A stretch of 64,000 nucleotides of DNA from GCA-003244245 sp052390115 (GTDB lineage Bacteria > Actinomycetota > Actinomycetes > Mycobacteriales > Pseudonocardiaceae), in assembly GCA_052390115.1 (NCBI GenBank), contig JBQTHE010000057.1:22224-86223 (forward strand). The letters run 5' to 3'. The position numbers and the translations under genes are program-made. The notes under the pieces were generated by a model that did no database searches, was not told where the DNA came from, and saw only the letters and a program-made list of their open reading frames with translations. This document shows, in pieces, positions 13,908 to 22,346 of this stretch. Within the stretch, counting starts at the first letter, position 1. Each line of letters opens with the position of its first letter.

Positions 13908-16436
13908 TCAGTCCGCGTTTGAGGCGCTGTCTAGGTCGACTGGGAGTGCGTCAGGCACCCGCAAGGGCTTTGGCTCGCCGCGGAACGAGAACCTGACGTC
14001 CTCGGTCGGGCCCTCGCCATCCCAGTTCTCGGCGTCGACGATGACGATCTGCCCGGGCTCGATCTCGCCGAACAGGATCTTCTCCGACAGTTGGTCCTCG
14101 ATCTCACGCTGAATGGTCCGGCGCAGCGGCCGGGCTCCTAGCACAGGGTCGAACCCGCGCTTGGCCAGCAGCTTCTTGGCCAGGGTGGTGAGCTCCAGCT
14201 CCATGTCCTTGTTGCGCAGCTGAACCTCCACCCTGGCGATCATCAGATCCACCATCCTGATGATCTCGTCCTCGGTGAGCTGGTGGAAGACGATGGTGTC
14301 GTCGATCCGGTTGAGGAACTCCGGCCGGAAGTGCTTCTTGACCTCGTCGTTGACCTTGTTCTTCATCCGCTCGTAGTTCGAGCCGTCGTCATTGCCCACC
14401 GAGAAGCCCAGGCCCACGGCCTTGGAGATGTCCGACGTACCGAGGTTGGTAGTAAAAATGATCACAGTGTTCTTGAAGTCCACCGTGCGGCCTTGGCCGT
14501 CGGTGAGGCGGCCGTCCTCGAGCACCTGCAACAGGGTGTTGTACACCTCCTGGTGCGCCTTCTCGATCTCGTCGAAGAGCACCACCGAGAACGGCTTGCG
14601 GCGCACCTTCTCCGTGAGCTGACCGCCTTCCTCGTAACCCACGTATCCGGGAGGGGCACCGAAGAGCCGGGATGCGGTGTAGCGGTCATGGAACTCACCC
14701 ATGTCGATCTGGATGAGTGAGTTGTCATCGCCGAACAGGAATTCCGCCAGCGCCTTGGACAGCTCGGTCTTACCCACTCCGGAGGGGCCGGCGAAGATGA
14801 ACGAACCCGACGGCCGCTTGGGATCCTTCAGGCCCGCACGGGTCCGGCGCATCGCCTTCGAAACAGCCTTGACCGCCTCATGCTGGCCGATGATCCGCTT
14901 GTGCAGCTCGTCTTCCATGCGCAGCAGCCGAGTGGTCTCCTCCTCGGTGAGCTTGAACACCGGGATGCCGGTCCAGTTCGCCAGTACCTCGGCGATCTGC
15001 TCGTCATCGACCTCGGCGACGACGTCGAGGTCACCGGCCTTCCACTGCTTCTCCCGCTCGGACTTCTTCACCAGCAGCTGCTTTTCCGAGTCCCGCAGCT
15101 TCGCGGCTTTCTCGAAGTCCTGGGCGTCGATGGCCGACTCCTTGTCCCGGCGCACCGCGGCGATCTTCTCGTCGAATTCGCGCAGGTCCGGCGGAGCGGT
15201 CATCCGGCGGATTCGCATCCGGGCGCCGGCCTCGTCGATCAGGTCGATCGCCTTGTCCGGCAGGAACCGGTCGTTGATGTAACGATCCGCCAGCGACGCG
15301 GCCGCCACCAGTGCGCTGTCGGTGATGGACACCCGGTGGTGCGCCTCGTAGCGGTCCCGCAGGCCCTTGAGGATCTCAATGGTGTGGTCGATCCCTGGCT
15401 CGCCGACCTGGATCGGCTGGAACCGGCGCTCCAGCGCCGGGTCCTTCTCGACGTGCTTGCGGTACTCGTCCAGCGTGGTCGCACCGATGGTCTGCAGCTC
15501 GCCACGGGCCAGCATCGGCTTGAGGATCGACGCGGCGTCGATCGCACCCTCCGCCGCACCGGCCCCGACCAGGGTGTGGATCTCGTCGATGAACAGGATG
15601 ATGTCCCCGCGGGTACGGATCTCCTTGAGCACCTTCTTGAGGCGCTCCTCGAAGTCGCCGCGGTACCGGGAACCCGCCACCAGCGAGCCCAGGTCCAGGG
15701 TGTAGAGCTGCTTGTCCTTGAGCGTCTCGGGGACCTCGCCTTTGACCACCATCTGGGCCAGCCCCTCGACGACGGCGGTCTTACCCACGCCGGGCTCGCC
15801 GATCAGCACCGGGTTGTTCTTGGTGCGCCGGGACAGCACCTGCATGACCCGCTCGATCTCCTTGCCGCGCCCGATCACCGGATCCAGCTTGCCCTCGCGG
15901 GCACTCGCGGTGAGGTTGCGCCCGAACTGATCCAGCACCAGCGAGGAAGACGGCGTGCCCTCACCGCGACCTGTGCCGGACTCGGCGGGCTCCTTGCCCT
16001 GGTAGCCCGACAGCAGCTGCAGCACCTGCTGACGCACCCGGTTGAGGTCGGCGCCAAGCTTGACCAGCACCTGGGCGGCCACGCCCTCGCCTTCCCGGAT
16101 CAGCCCAAGCAGGATGTGCTCGGTACCGATGTAGTTGTGCCCGAGCTGCAGCGCCTCACGCAGCGACAGCTCCAGCACCTTCTTGGCTCGTGGGGTGAAC
16201 GGGATATGACCCGACGGCGCCTGCTGACCCTGGCCGATGATCTCCTCGACCTGCTGGCGCACCCCCTCCAAGGCGATCCCCAACGATTCGAGGGCCTTAG
16301 CCGCGACACCCTCACCCTCGTGGATCAGGCCCAGCAGGATGTGCTCGGTGCCGATGTAGTTGTGGTTGAGCATCCTGGCCTCTTCCTGGGCCAGCACAAC
16401 CACCCGCCTTGCGCGGTCGGTGAACCTCTCAAACAT
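13908..16436 (-). CDS. clpC1: ATP-dependent Clp protease ATPase subunit ClpC1
   Basis: The 842-residue Hsp100 unfoldase feeds substrates to ClpP1P2. Seen in order: the double Clp-N repeat (FTDRARRVVVLAQEEARMLN, then RAKKVLELSLREALQLGHNY), first AAA module with GEPGVGKT and DEIHTLVGAG, the UVR/middle domain (FDEKIAAVRRDKESAIDAQD), second AAA module with GPSGVGKTE and FDEIEKAH, and the D2-small domain. ATG 16436 is the family start (MFERFTDRARR) and has AGGAG 6 nt upstream. The length matches mycobacterial ClpC1 (848). It is monocistronic; the tail ends next to a strong hairpin. Confidence 0.97.
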   Translation of the reverse strand: MFERFTDRARRVVVLAQEEARMLNHNYIGTEHILLGLIHEGEGVAAKALESLGIALEGVRQQVEEIIGQGQQAPSGHIPFTPRAKKVLELSLREALQLGHNYIGTEHILLGLIREGEGVAAQVLVKLGADLNRVRQQVLQLLSGYQGKEPAESGTGRGEGTPSSSLVLDQFGRNLTASAREGKLDPVIGRGKEIERVMQVLSRRTKNNPVLIGEPGVGKTAVVEGLAQMVVKGEVPETLKDKQLYTLDLGSLVAGSRYRGDFEERLKKVLKEIRTRGDIILFIDEIHTLVGAGAAEGAIDAASILKPMLARGELQTIGATTLDEYRKHVEKDPALERRFQPIQVGEPGIDHTIEILKGLRDRYEAHHRVSITDSALVAAASLADRYINDRFLPDKAIDLIDEAGARMRIRRMTAPPDLREFDEKIAAVRRDKESAIDAQDFEKAAKLRDSEKQLLVKKSEREKQWKAGDLDVVAEVDDEQIAEVLANWTGIPVFKLTEEETTRLLRMEDELHKRIIGQHEAVKAVSKAMRRTRAGLKDPKRPSGSFIFAGPSGVGKTELSKALAEFLFGDDNSLIQIDMGEFHDRYTASRLFGAPPGYVGYEEGGQLTEKVRRKPFSVVLFDEIEKAHQEVYNTLLQVLEDGRLTDGQGRTVDFKNTVIIFTTNLGTSDISKAVGLGFSVGNDDGSNYERMKNKVNDEVKKHFRPEFLNRIDDTIVFHQLTEDEIIRMVDLMIARVEVQLRNKDMELELTTLAKKLLAKRGFDPVLGARPLRRTIQREIEDQLSEKILFGEIEPGQIVIVDAENWDGEGPTEDVRFSFRGEPKPLRVPDALPVDLDSASNAD

Positions 16437-16539
16437 GTGCACTCCTGACTGCTGCGCCGTCGCACGGCCACACTGGTCATCGATCCTCGGCACGAGACAG
16501 GCCGTGTGACCACTGTAGCTGCCGGGCGATGAACACGGC

Positions 16540-16561
16540 GTTTCGAACTTCTGTTTCGAAC
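16540..16561. promoter_or_regulatory. Direct repeat GTTTCGAAC x2 upstream of clpC1
   Basis: GTTTCGAAC occurs at 16540-16548 and 16553-16561, 13 bp apart, about 105-125 bp upstream of the clpC1 start. The spacing and content (TTCGAA) suggest a regulator site. It resembles but does not fit a LexA box (one extra base), and I cannot match it to the ClgR operator. Confidence 0.3.
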
Positions 16562-16714
16562 CTCTGCCCGACACCCGGTGCAACGTGCCGGCGCTGGTCA
16601 GGATTCCGAGAGCGGCACGCCGTCCGCTCAGAGTGAACGAGACGCCACCACTCTCGGGTGGTCCCGCTCCACCGACCGTGCTTCAAGGCCAACGCTACGG
16701 TATGTTGCCCGACG

Positions 16715-16733
16715 TTAGGTTAGGCAATCCTGA
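16715..16733 (+). promoter_or_regulatory. IdeR/DtxR-type iron box upstream of fhuF
   Basis: TTAGGTTAGGCAATCCTGA matches the 19-bp consensus TTAGGTTAGGCTAACCTAA at 16 of 19 positions. It ends 61 bp before the fhuF GTG. Iron-loaded IdeR/DmdR would repress the gene. Confidence 0.85.
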
Positions 16734-16794
16734 ACGGGGAGCGCCTGAGACTGGGGCCAATTAAGGCAATCTCAAGTAAGGCAGGGAAGAGGCC

Positions 16795-17685
16795 GTGCCG
16801 CAAGCTGTGGTGCCTGCCGATTCGAGGGCGGCAGTGATCGGACCCTGCGCTGCGCACCCACTGGCCGCGTCGGTAGCGGCGGTGGACCGTGCGGTGGACT
16901 GGATGTCGTTCCGGATACTGGACACCCCCGGCACCCCATCAACCCTTCGTGGCGAGTGGACCGCCTGCGAACAGGCGCTGTCCGATCCCACCTGCTTCGC
17001 GCAGTGGCGCGCGGCACTCGCGCAACGGCTGGGGCAGCAGTACGCTCACGTGCCCGAGCAGACCACCGCCGCCCACGTGCTGCAGTGGTACCTGGGCATC
17101 CCGACCTACCTCGGCGCGATGCTGTTCCACTCCGCCCGGCGGGTGCCATCGCTGCAGCCGCACGAACTCGCCTTCCGGCTCGACCTAGCGTGGGTGCAGG
17201 AAGTGGCGCTGCGTCCCGGCCCGTTCTGGTGCCTACCGGGTGATCCCGACGCCGGACATCCCGACGCGACGCAGGTTCCCGACGAGGTAGCGCTGGCCGC
17301 CGTACTACGCCGCCAGATCGTGGCGCACGCCGCATGCTTCCTGAAGGTCTACGGGCCGCTGGTGCGCTTCGGACGCCGCACGCTGTGGGCCGCGGTGACC
17401 GACATGCTGGATGTCACCCTGCTGGTAGCGGGGCGCTCGTTCGGGTCAGCGCAGGCCGGTGCGACCGATGCGCGGCTGGTGCTTGCCGAGCGTGAGGAAC
17501 CGCTCACCTCGGCGTCGACGATCTGCGAGGTGGCCGATGAGCACGGTCGCACACACTGGATCCGCCGGCGTGGCTGGTGCTGTTTCACTTACGCGCTGCC
17601 TGGGGTCGAGCATCCGTGCGCCAGCTGCCCGCGGGTGAGTGACGCCGAACGGGTCCGGATCCTGGGCATGCTCGACCCGAGCTGA
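16795..17685 (+). CDS. FhuF-like ferric-siderophore reductase ((2Fe-2S) protein)
   Basis: The 296-residue cytoplasmic protein ends with the FhuF iron-sulfur motif: GWCCFTYALPG-x4-CASC, that is C-C-x10-C-x2-C (residues ~264-279). The rest is helical and weakly conserved, as in the FhuF/IucA-C-associated reductases that reduce Fe(III) from imported siderophores. GTG 16795 has GGGAAGAGG just upstream. An IdeR-type box at 16715-16733 places it in the iron regulon. No siderophore transporter is adjacent; the iron-boxed ABC operon at 51-58.9 kb could supply the substrate. The insertion of this gene and the next two separates clpC1 from lsr2, which are close in mycobacteria. Confidence 0.83.
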   Translation: MPQAVVPADSRAAVIGPCAAHPLAASVAAVDRAVDWMSFRILDTPGTPSTLRGEWTACEQALSDPTCFAQWRAALAQRLGQQYAHVPEQTTAAHVLQWYLGIPTYLGAMLFHSARRVPSLQPHELAFRLDLAWVQEVALRPGPFWCLPGDPDAGHPDATQVPDEVALAAVLRRQIVAHAACFLKVYGPLVRFGRRTLWAAVTDMLDVTLLVAGRSFGSAQAGATDARLVLAEREEPLTSASTICEVADEHGRTHWIRRRGWCCFTYALPGVEHPCASCPRVSDAERVRILGMLDPS

Positions 17686-17740
17686 GCCGGTCACTGGCCT
17701 TATCTCCGGGTCCCATCCTCAGGCCCTATGTTCAGGCCCT

Positions 17741-18685
17741 GTGGAACCTGAGCCAGCGCCGAGACCACTGCCGGGCTGCCGGCTGCCGGCAGTGGTGGTC
17801 AATCCGATCAACCTCAACGATCTGACGCAAGTACGCATCCAGATCGTTAGCGTGTGCCGCGAGCTGGGATGGATCGAACCGCTATGGCTGGAGACCAGCG
17901 TTGAGGACCCAGGTGTGGGTCAGGCCAAGGCCGCGCTGGCCGCCGGCGCCGAGGTCGTGCTCGCCTGCGGCGGGGACGGCACGGTCCGTCACGTGGCACA
18001 GGTCCTCGCCGGATCGGGTACCGCGCTAGGCCTGCTGCCCACGGGGACCGCCAACCTCTTGGCCCGTAATCTCGCCGTGCCGCTGGACGACACGGCGGGC
18101 GCCACCCGGATTGCGTTGTCCGGGGACAGCCGCCCCATCGATATCGGCCGGGTGACCTTCGACGACCGCGCCGAGGAGGAGGTCTTCCTGGTGATGGCCG
18201 GGATGGGCTTCGACGCGGCGATCATGACCGGCGCGCACCGCGAGTCCAAGACCCGGCTGGGCGCGCTGGCGTACTTCATCGCCGGAATGCGCGCGCTGCG
18301 CAGGCAGCGGATCAGCATCGTCCTCGCCGTAGACGGTCAGCCCGAGCTGCCCCGTCAGGTCCGGACGGTGGTGGTCGGCAACTGCGGCAAGCTGCTCGCC
18401 GGGCTGGTGCTGATGCCTGCGGCCAAAGTGGACGACGGGTTGCTGGACGTGGTGGCGATCGCGCCGAGGAGCATCCGGGGATGGCTGGCGGTGACGGCGC
18501 GGGTGCTGAGCCGCCGTCGTAGTGGCCACCGGATCGTGCAGCATTGGCAGGGCGGCACCGTCATCATCGCCGCGGAGACGCCAGAGCAGGCCCAGCTCGA
18601 CGGCGATCCGGTGGGCGAGGTGCGGATGTTGCGGATACGCGTCGACCCGGGTGCTCTGCTGGTCCGCGTCCGGGCTGGGAGTTGA
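17741..18685 (+). CDS. Diacylglycerol kinase family lipid kinase
   Basis: The 314-residue protein has the DAGK catalytic core: VVNPINLND near residue 20, the nucleotide-binding CGGDGTVRHVAQ (residues ~75-86), GLLPTGTANLLARNL, and the C-terminal VDDGLLDVV. It phosphorylates diacylglycerol or a related lipid using ATP. The start is uncertain: GTG 17741 gives the usual short leader before VVNP and lies about 55 bp after the fhuF-like stop, so the two may be co-transcribed. No membrane segment is visible, so it is probably peripheral. Confidence 0.85.
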   Translation: MEPEPAPRPLPGCRLPAVVVNPINLNDLTQVRIQIVSVCRELGWIEPLWLETSVEDPGVGQAKAALAAGAEVVLACGGDGTVRHVAQVLAGSGTALGLLPTGTANLLARNLAVPLDDTAGATRIALSGDSRPIDIGRVTFDDRAEEEVFLVMAGMGFDAAIMTGAHRESKTRLGALAYFIAGMRALRRQRISIVLAVDGQPELPRQVRTVVVGNCGKLLAGLVLMPAAKVDDGLLDVVAIAPRSIRGWLAVTARVLSRRRSGHRIVQHWQGGTVIIAAETPEQAQLDGDPVGEVRMLRIRVDPGALLVRVRAGS

Positions 18686-18835
18686 GTCGATCGCCGAAGC
18701 GAGCCGAGCGGAGCTCAACGCTCAATCGGGCACCATTGCGCAAACACATGAACCGCAGGCGAGGCTTGGGCGTTTATTGAGATGCGAGCAGCACTGCCCG
18801 CAAGTCCTGCATGCTCAACGGAGGGGAGCCGTCCG

Positions 18836-19345
18836 ATGGCATCGCTCATGAAGGGTTTCGCGGGTAAGCCACCGCACGCACCACTGACCGACATCGGTAT
18901 CGGTGCCTACACCGCCGGCGTCGCGATGCTCGTGGCTGGCGCGGCCGGGTTCGAGGAAGGCGCCATGGCCACCGCTTCAGTACTCGCGATCGCAGTCGGC
19001 CTCATCGCCGCCGTGCCCACCATCATCACCGGCCTGGTGGACCTGTTCGGCATTCCCGCCACCTCGCCAGCGCGCACACTTGGCTGGTGGCATCTGACCG
19101 TGATGGCCAGCGCCACCGGGATGTTTGCCGGGACGTTCCGGGTGCAGTTGGCCGGATACTCCAGCGGCGAGATCATCCCGCTGGCTTTGACCCTCGGTAT
19201 CATCTCCTGGGTGCTACTCGTCGTCGGTGGTTACCTGGGCGGCGCGCTCACCTTCGTGTACGGAGTCCGCGTGCTCAAACAACCCAAGGCAACGATGGGC
19301 GAGGCTCTCATTCCCGGTCGGGCCAAGGAAGCCGGGTCCGACTGA
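18836..19345 (+). CDS. DUF2231-type four-helix membrane protein
   Basis: The 169-residue protein has four hydrophobic segments (residues ~20-42, 46-72, 85-107, 115-140). The start motif GKPPHAPLTDIGIGAYTAG is typical of DUF2231 (HPxLxxxPIG-like: His, Pro, Leu then Gly). ATG 18836 follows GGAGGGGAGCC. Its function is unknown; relatives with a haem-binding role have been suggested, but the sequence shows only the single early histidine and HLTVMA. It converges with lsr2 at a shared hairpin. Confidence 0.75.
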   Translation: MASLMKGFAGKPPHAPLTDIGIGAYTAGVAMLVAGAAGFEEGAMATASVLAIAVGLIAAVPTIITGLVDLFGIPATSPARTLGWWHLTVMASATGMFAGTFRVQLAGYSSGEIIPLALTLGIISWVLLVVGGYLGGALTFVYGVRVLKQPKATMGEALIPGRAKEAGSD

Positions 19346-19374
19346 GCCGAGCCTGCTGCTTAGCCAGCCCAACA

Positions 19375-19407
19375 CACCGGTGCCGTCCTATCCGGACGGC
19401 ACCGGTG
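19375..19407. terminator. Bidirectional hairpin between DUF2231 gene and lsr2
   Basis: A perfect 14-bp stem CACCGGTGCCGTCC (19375-19388) pairs with 19394-19407 around a 5-nt loop, in the gap between convergent genes. Confidence 0.8.
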
Positions 19408-19413
19408 GATACG

Positions 19414-19761
19414 TCAGTTGCCCTTGTGGTAAGCGTCCAGCACCTCAGCCGGGATGCGGCCGCGATCTGAGACGTTGAAACCGTTCTTGCGGGCCCACTC
19501 GCGGATCGCGGCGTTCTGCTCGCGGTCCACCGAAGCCCGGCCACCACTACTAGCCCGGCGAGCTGGGCCGGCCGCCTTACGGCGCCCACCGGCCTTACGG
19601 GCCTTGGTGACGTAGTCAGCCAGTGAGCCACGCAGCTTCCCTGCGTTACCCGCCGACAGATCAATCTCGTAAGCCACACCGTCGATACCAAACTCAACGG
19701 TCTCTTCGGCCGTACCTCCGTCGAGGTCATCGACCAAGGTCACGGTGACCTTCTGCGCCAT
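19414..19761 (-). CDS. lsr2: Nucleoid-associated H-NS-like silencer Lsr2
   Basis: The 115-residue protein has the N-terminal dimerisation domain (MAQKVTVTLVDDLDGG to VAYEIDLSAGNAGKLRGSL) and the C-terminal DNA-binding domain with the RGR-type AT-hook (WARKNGFNVSDRGRIPAEVL). It coats and silences AT-rich, often horizontally acquired DNA. ATG 19761 follows AAAGGAGG, which is one of the best ribosome-binding sites in the window, as expected for an abundant protein. It lies upstream of a shared terminator and downstream of lysS. Confidence 0.96.
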   Translation of the reverse strand: MAQKVTVTLVDDLDGGTAEETVEFGIDGVAYEIDLSAGNAGKLRGSLADYVTKARKAGGRRKAAGPARRASSGGRASVDREQNAAIREWARKNGFNVSDRGRIPAEVLDAYHKGN

Positions 19762-19880
19762 GCGCGTCGTCCTCCTTTGGGACACGTGGTGGACGGAGCC
19801 ATCGCACGACGACTCCAACGACAACGAGCAGGTTAGCGCATTTACCGTCGGATTGCGAAATGCCCCGCCGCCCAGTCAGC

Positions 19881-21380
19881 TCATTGTGGCCGTACCAGCG
19901 GAAACAGGATGGTCTCACGGATACCCGAACCTGTGAGCGCCATGAGCAGCCGGTCGATCCCCATTCCCATGCCGCCACTCGGCGGCATTCCGTACTCCAT
20001 CGCGTCCAGGAAGTCCTCGTCGAGCGGCATCGCCTCGTCATCACCAGCCGCAGCGAGCGCGGCCTGGGCCTCGAAACGCTCCCGTTGCACGACCGGGTCG
20101 ACCAGCTCCGAGTAGGCTGTGGCCGACTCGACGGACCGGATGTAGAGATCCCATTTCTCTACCAGACCCGCAGCGCTGCGATGCTCCCGGGTCAGCGGTG
20201 AGGTGTCCACCGGAAAGTCCTTCACGAAGGTCGGAGCGTGCAGGTCTGGTGCCACGAGATGCTCGAACAACTCCTCGATCAGTTTTCCGGGTAACCAGTC
20301 CGGATGCACCTCCAAGCCTACTCGCTCGGCGTGGCGGAGTAGCTCGGCGCTGCGCATCGTCGGACCGATCTCCTCGCCGAGTGCCTCCGAGACTGCGCCG
20401 AACAGGCTGATCTGCGCCCATTCTCCGCCGATCTCGTACTCGCTGCCGTCGGCGAGTCGAAGTGTTGTGGAGCCGAACACATCGTGGGCCACAGTCTGGT
20501 ACAACGTGCGAGTCAGCTCCGCCATCCCATCGTAGTCGGTGTAGGTCTGGTACACCTCGAGCATGGTGAACTCGGGTGAGTGGGTGGAGTCCGCGCCCTC
20601 GTTGCGGAACACTCGGTTGAGCTCGAAGACGCGCTCGATGCCGCCCACCACGCAGCGCTTCAAGTACAACTCCGGAGCGATCCGCAGGTACAGGTCGCTG
20701 TCGAAAGCGTTGGAGTGCGTCACAAACGGTCGCGCCGCGGCACCCCCATGCACCACCTGCAACATCGGTGTCTCGACCTCGACGAAGTCGCGGGAATGCA
20801 GCACGTCACGGATCGATCGGACCGCGTCGGCGCGCACCCGCACGGTCTGCCGGGCCGCATCACGGACGATGAGATCGAGGTAGCGCTGACGGACCCGGGT
20901 TTCCTCGGCCAACCCCTTGTGCACGACTGGCAGCGGTCGTAGTGCCTTGGCCGCCATCCGCCATTCCCGGGCTTGTACCGACAGCTCCCCGCGCCGGGAG
21001 CTGATCACCTCGCCGACCACGGACACGTGATCCCCGAGGTCTACGTCAGCCTTCCAGGTGGCGAGCCCATCGGCGCCCACATCGGCGAGGCCGAGCATGG
21101 CCTGCAGTTCGGTTCCGTCGCCCTCGCGCAGCTTTGCAAAGCACAGCTTGCCGGTGTTTCGCAGGTAAATGATGCGACCGGTGACCGCAACCTGTTCGCC
21201 GGTGCGCACGTCGGGCGCCAGCCCGTCGTAGGCGTCGCGGATCTCACGCAGGGTCCGAGTGCGCGGCACCTCGGCCGGATACGGGTGCGCCCCGGTGGAC
21301 AGCATCCGTTCCCGCTTGCGCCGGCGCACCCGCATCTGCTCGGGCAGGTCGTCGGTCGCGAGAGATGGTTGGGTGGTCAC
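19881..21380 (-). CDS. lysS: Lysyl-tRNA synthetase, class II
   Basis: The 499-residue enzyme charges tRNA-Lys. An N-terminal OB-fold anticodon-binding domain (VAVTGRIIYLRNTGKLCFAK) precedes the class II core: motif 1 region (VEVETPMLQVVHGGAAARPF), motif 2 (FELNRVFRNEGAD) and motif 3 (GMGMGIDRLLM). GTG 21380 (MTTQPSL...) is preferred; a TTG 9 nt upstream is also in frame. Position between lsr2 and the coaX cluster is conserved in mycobacteria. Confidence 0.95.
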   Translation of the reverse strand: MTTQPSLATDDLPEQMRVRRRKRERMLSTGAHPYPAEVPRTRTLREIRDAYDGLAPDVRTGEQVAVTGRIIYLRNTGKLCFAKLREGDGTELQAMLGLADVGADGLATWKADVDLGDHVSVVGEVISSRRGELSVQAREWRMAAKALRPLPVVHKGLAEETRVRQRYLDLIVRDAARQTVRVRADAVRSIRDVLHSRDFVEVETPMLQVVHGGAAARPFVTHSNAFDSDLYLRIAPELYLKRCVVGGIERVFELNRVFRNEGADSTHSPEFTMLEVYQTYTDYDGMAELTRTLYQTVAHDVFGSTTLRLADGSEYEIGGEWAQISLFGAVSEALGEEIGPTMRSAELLRHAERVGLEVHPDWLPGKLIEELFEHLVAPDLHAPTFVKDFPVDTSPLTREHRSAAGLVEKWDLYIRSVESATAYSELVDPVVQRERFEAQAALAAAGDDEAMPLDEDFLDAMEYGMPPSGGMGMGIDRLLMALTGSGIRETILFPLVRPQ

Positions 21381-21401
21381 GCCCGACAACCTAGTGATCC
21401 G

Positions 21402-22211
21402 ATGGACGGGGGCTTACTGCCGGTACCGTCGGATGTCGTGGACCACTTGCACGCTCGACGGGCTGCCTCTTTCGGTCAGGTGGCCACTGAGTACGCACTA
21501 CACCGGCCGGACTACCCGGATGAGGCGGTGGCATGGGCACTGGCACCGCTACCGCACGGCGCCCCCTTTATTGGCACAGTGCTCGACCTCGGCGCGGGTA
21601 CCGGCAAGCTCACCGCGGCGATATTGCGATGCGGGGTGCCCACGGCTGCGGTGCTCGCCGTCGAACCGGACGACGAAATGCGCGCGCAACTTTCCCGCCA
21701 GCTGCCCGAGATCGCGACCGTTCGCGGGTCGGCTGAGCGGATCCCGGCCAGCGGCGGGTCGGTGGACGCGATACTCGTCGGGCAGGCGTTCCATTGGTTC
21801 GACCCCGACCACGCACTTCCGGAGATCGCCCGAGTATTACGACCGGGAGGCGTGCTGGCGACGATCGGCAATATCGAGGACGACTCGGTTGGCTGGGTGG
21901 CCGAGCTGACCGAGGCAGCCCAAGCTGCTCGGCCGGCTGGAAGCATCAGACAGGGATCCGCCGACGTACCCGAGCACCCAGCGTTCGGCAAACCGGAACA
22001 GCGTGAATTCCGCTGGCGCTGGCCACGCACCATCGACTCACTGCTCGAGACCACGTCGACTCATTCGTGGGCGGTTATCAGCTCCCCACCCGAGCGAGCG
22101 GCCGCCTTGGGGACGATCCGCCGGTTCCTCGAACAGCACCCCGTCACCCGCGATGGGTCATTCGAGCTGCCGATGCAGACGCTGGTGCAACGAACCACCC
22201 GCCGCGCCTGA
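21402..22211 (+). CDS. Class I SAM-dependent methyltransferase
   Basis: The 269-residue protein shows methyltransferase motif I VLDLGAGTGKL, acidic motif LAVEPDDEM, motif GQAFHWF (typical of the methyltransferase-11 group) and ARVLRPGGVLATIGN. Substrate unknown. ATG 21402 is used; GTG 21438 (VDHLHARRAASFG) is an equally good start and gives the usual N-terminus. It is divergent from lysS with a 21-bp gap, so promoters overlap. The 3' side carries the 22-bp tandem array. Confidence 0.8.
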   Translation: MDGGLLPVPSDVVDHLHARRAASFGQVATEYALHRPDYPDEAVAWALAPLPHGAPFIGTVLDLGAGTGKLTAAILRCGVPTAAVLAVEPDDEMRAQLSRQLPEIATVRGSAERIPASGGSVDAILVGQAFHWFDPDHALPEIARVLRPGGVLATIGNIEDDSVGWVAELTEAAQAARPAGSIRQGSADVPEHPAFGKPEQREFRWRWPRTIDSLLETTSTHSWAVISSPPERAAALGTIRRFLEQHPVTRDGSFELPMQTLVQRTTRRA

Positions 22212-22225
22212 CCGACCGCGGCGAC

Positions 22226-22340
22226 GTGCACCCCAAGCGGAAACGGCGTGCATGGGTGACGGACACGCGGTACACACGAGCCGGACACGCGGTACACGAA
22301 AGCCCGACACGCGGTACACACGAGCCGGACACGCGGTACA
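22226..22340. repeat. Tandem array of ~five 22-bp units
   Basis: Units start at 22226, 22248, 22270, 22292 and 22314, with a partial one at 22336. The last three are nearly identical (GTACACACGAGCCGGACACG); the first two are diverged. The spacing is exactly 22 bp with no unique spacers, so this is not CRISPR. It lies between convergent genes and shares its consensus with 13797-13840. Confidence 0.85.
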
Positions 22341-22346
22341 ACAGCG

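Larger units (their letters stand above)
16437..16794. other. Divergent intergenic region clpC1 / fhuF
   Basis: The 358 bp contain no credible gene. They must hold the clpC1 promoter (left) and the fhuF promoter (right). Two 9-bp direct repeats and one iron box are listed separately. Confidence 0.6.

Noticed and set aside
14880..16448. 522-codon plus-strand frame opposite clpC1
   Set aside because: Antisense to a highly conserved gene; His/Leu/Arg-rich composition typical of antisense shadows.
16540..16561. LexA (SOS) box
   Set aside because: TCGAAC-TTCT-GTTTCGA has one base too many for the TCGAAC-n4-GTTCGA form; recorded only as a direct repeat.
22226..22340. Possible CRISPR array
   Set aside because: Units are head-to-tail at 22 bp with no unique spacers, and no cas genes are present.
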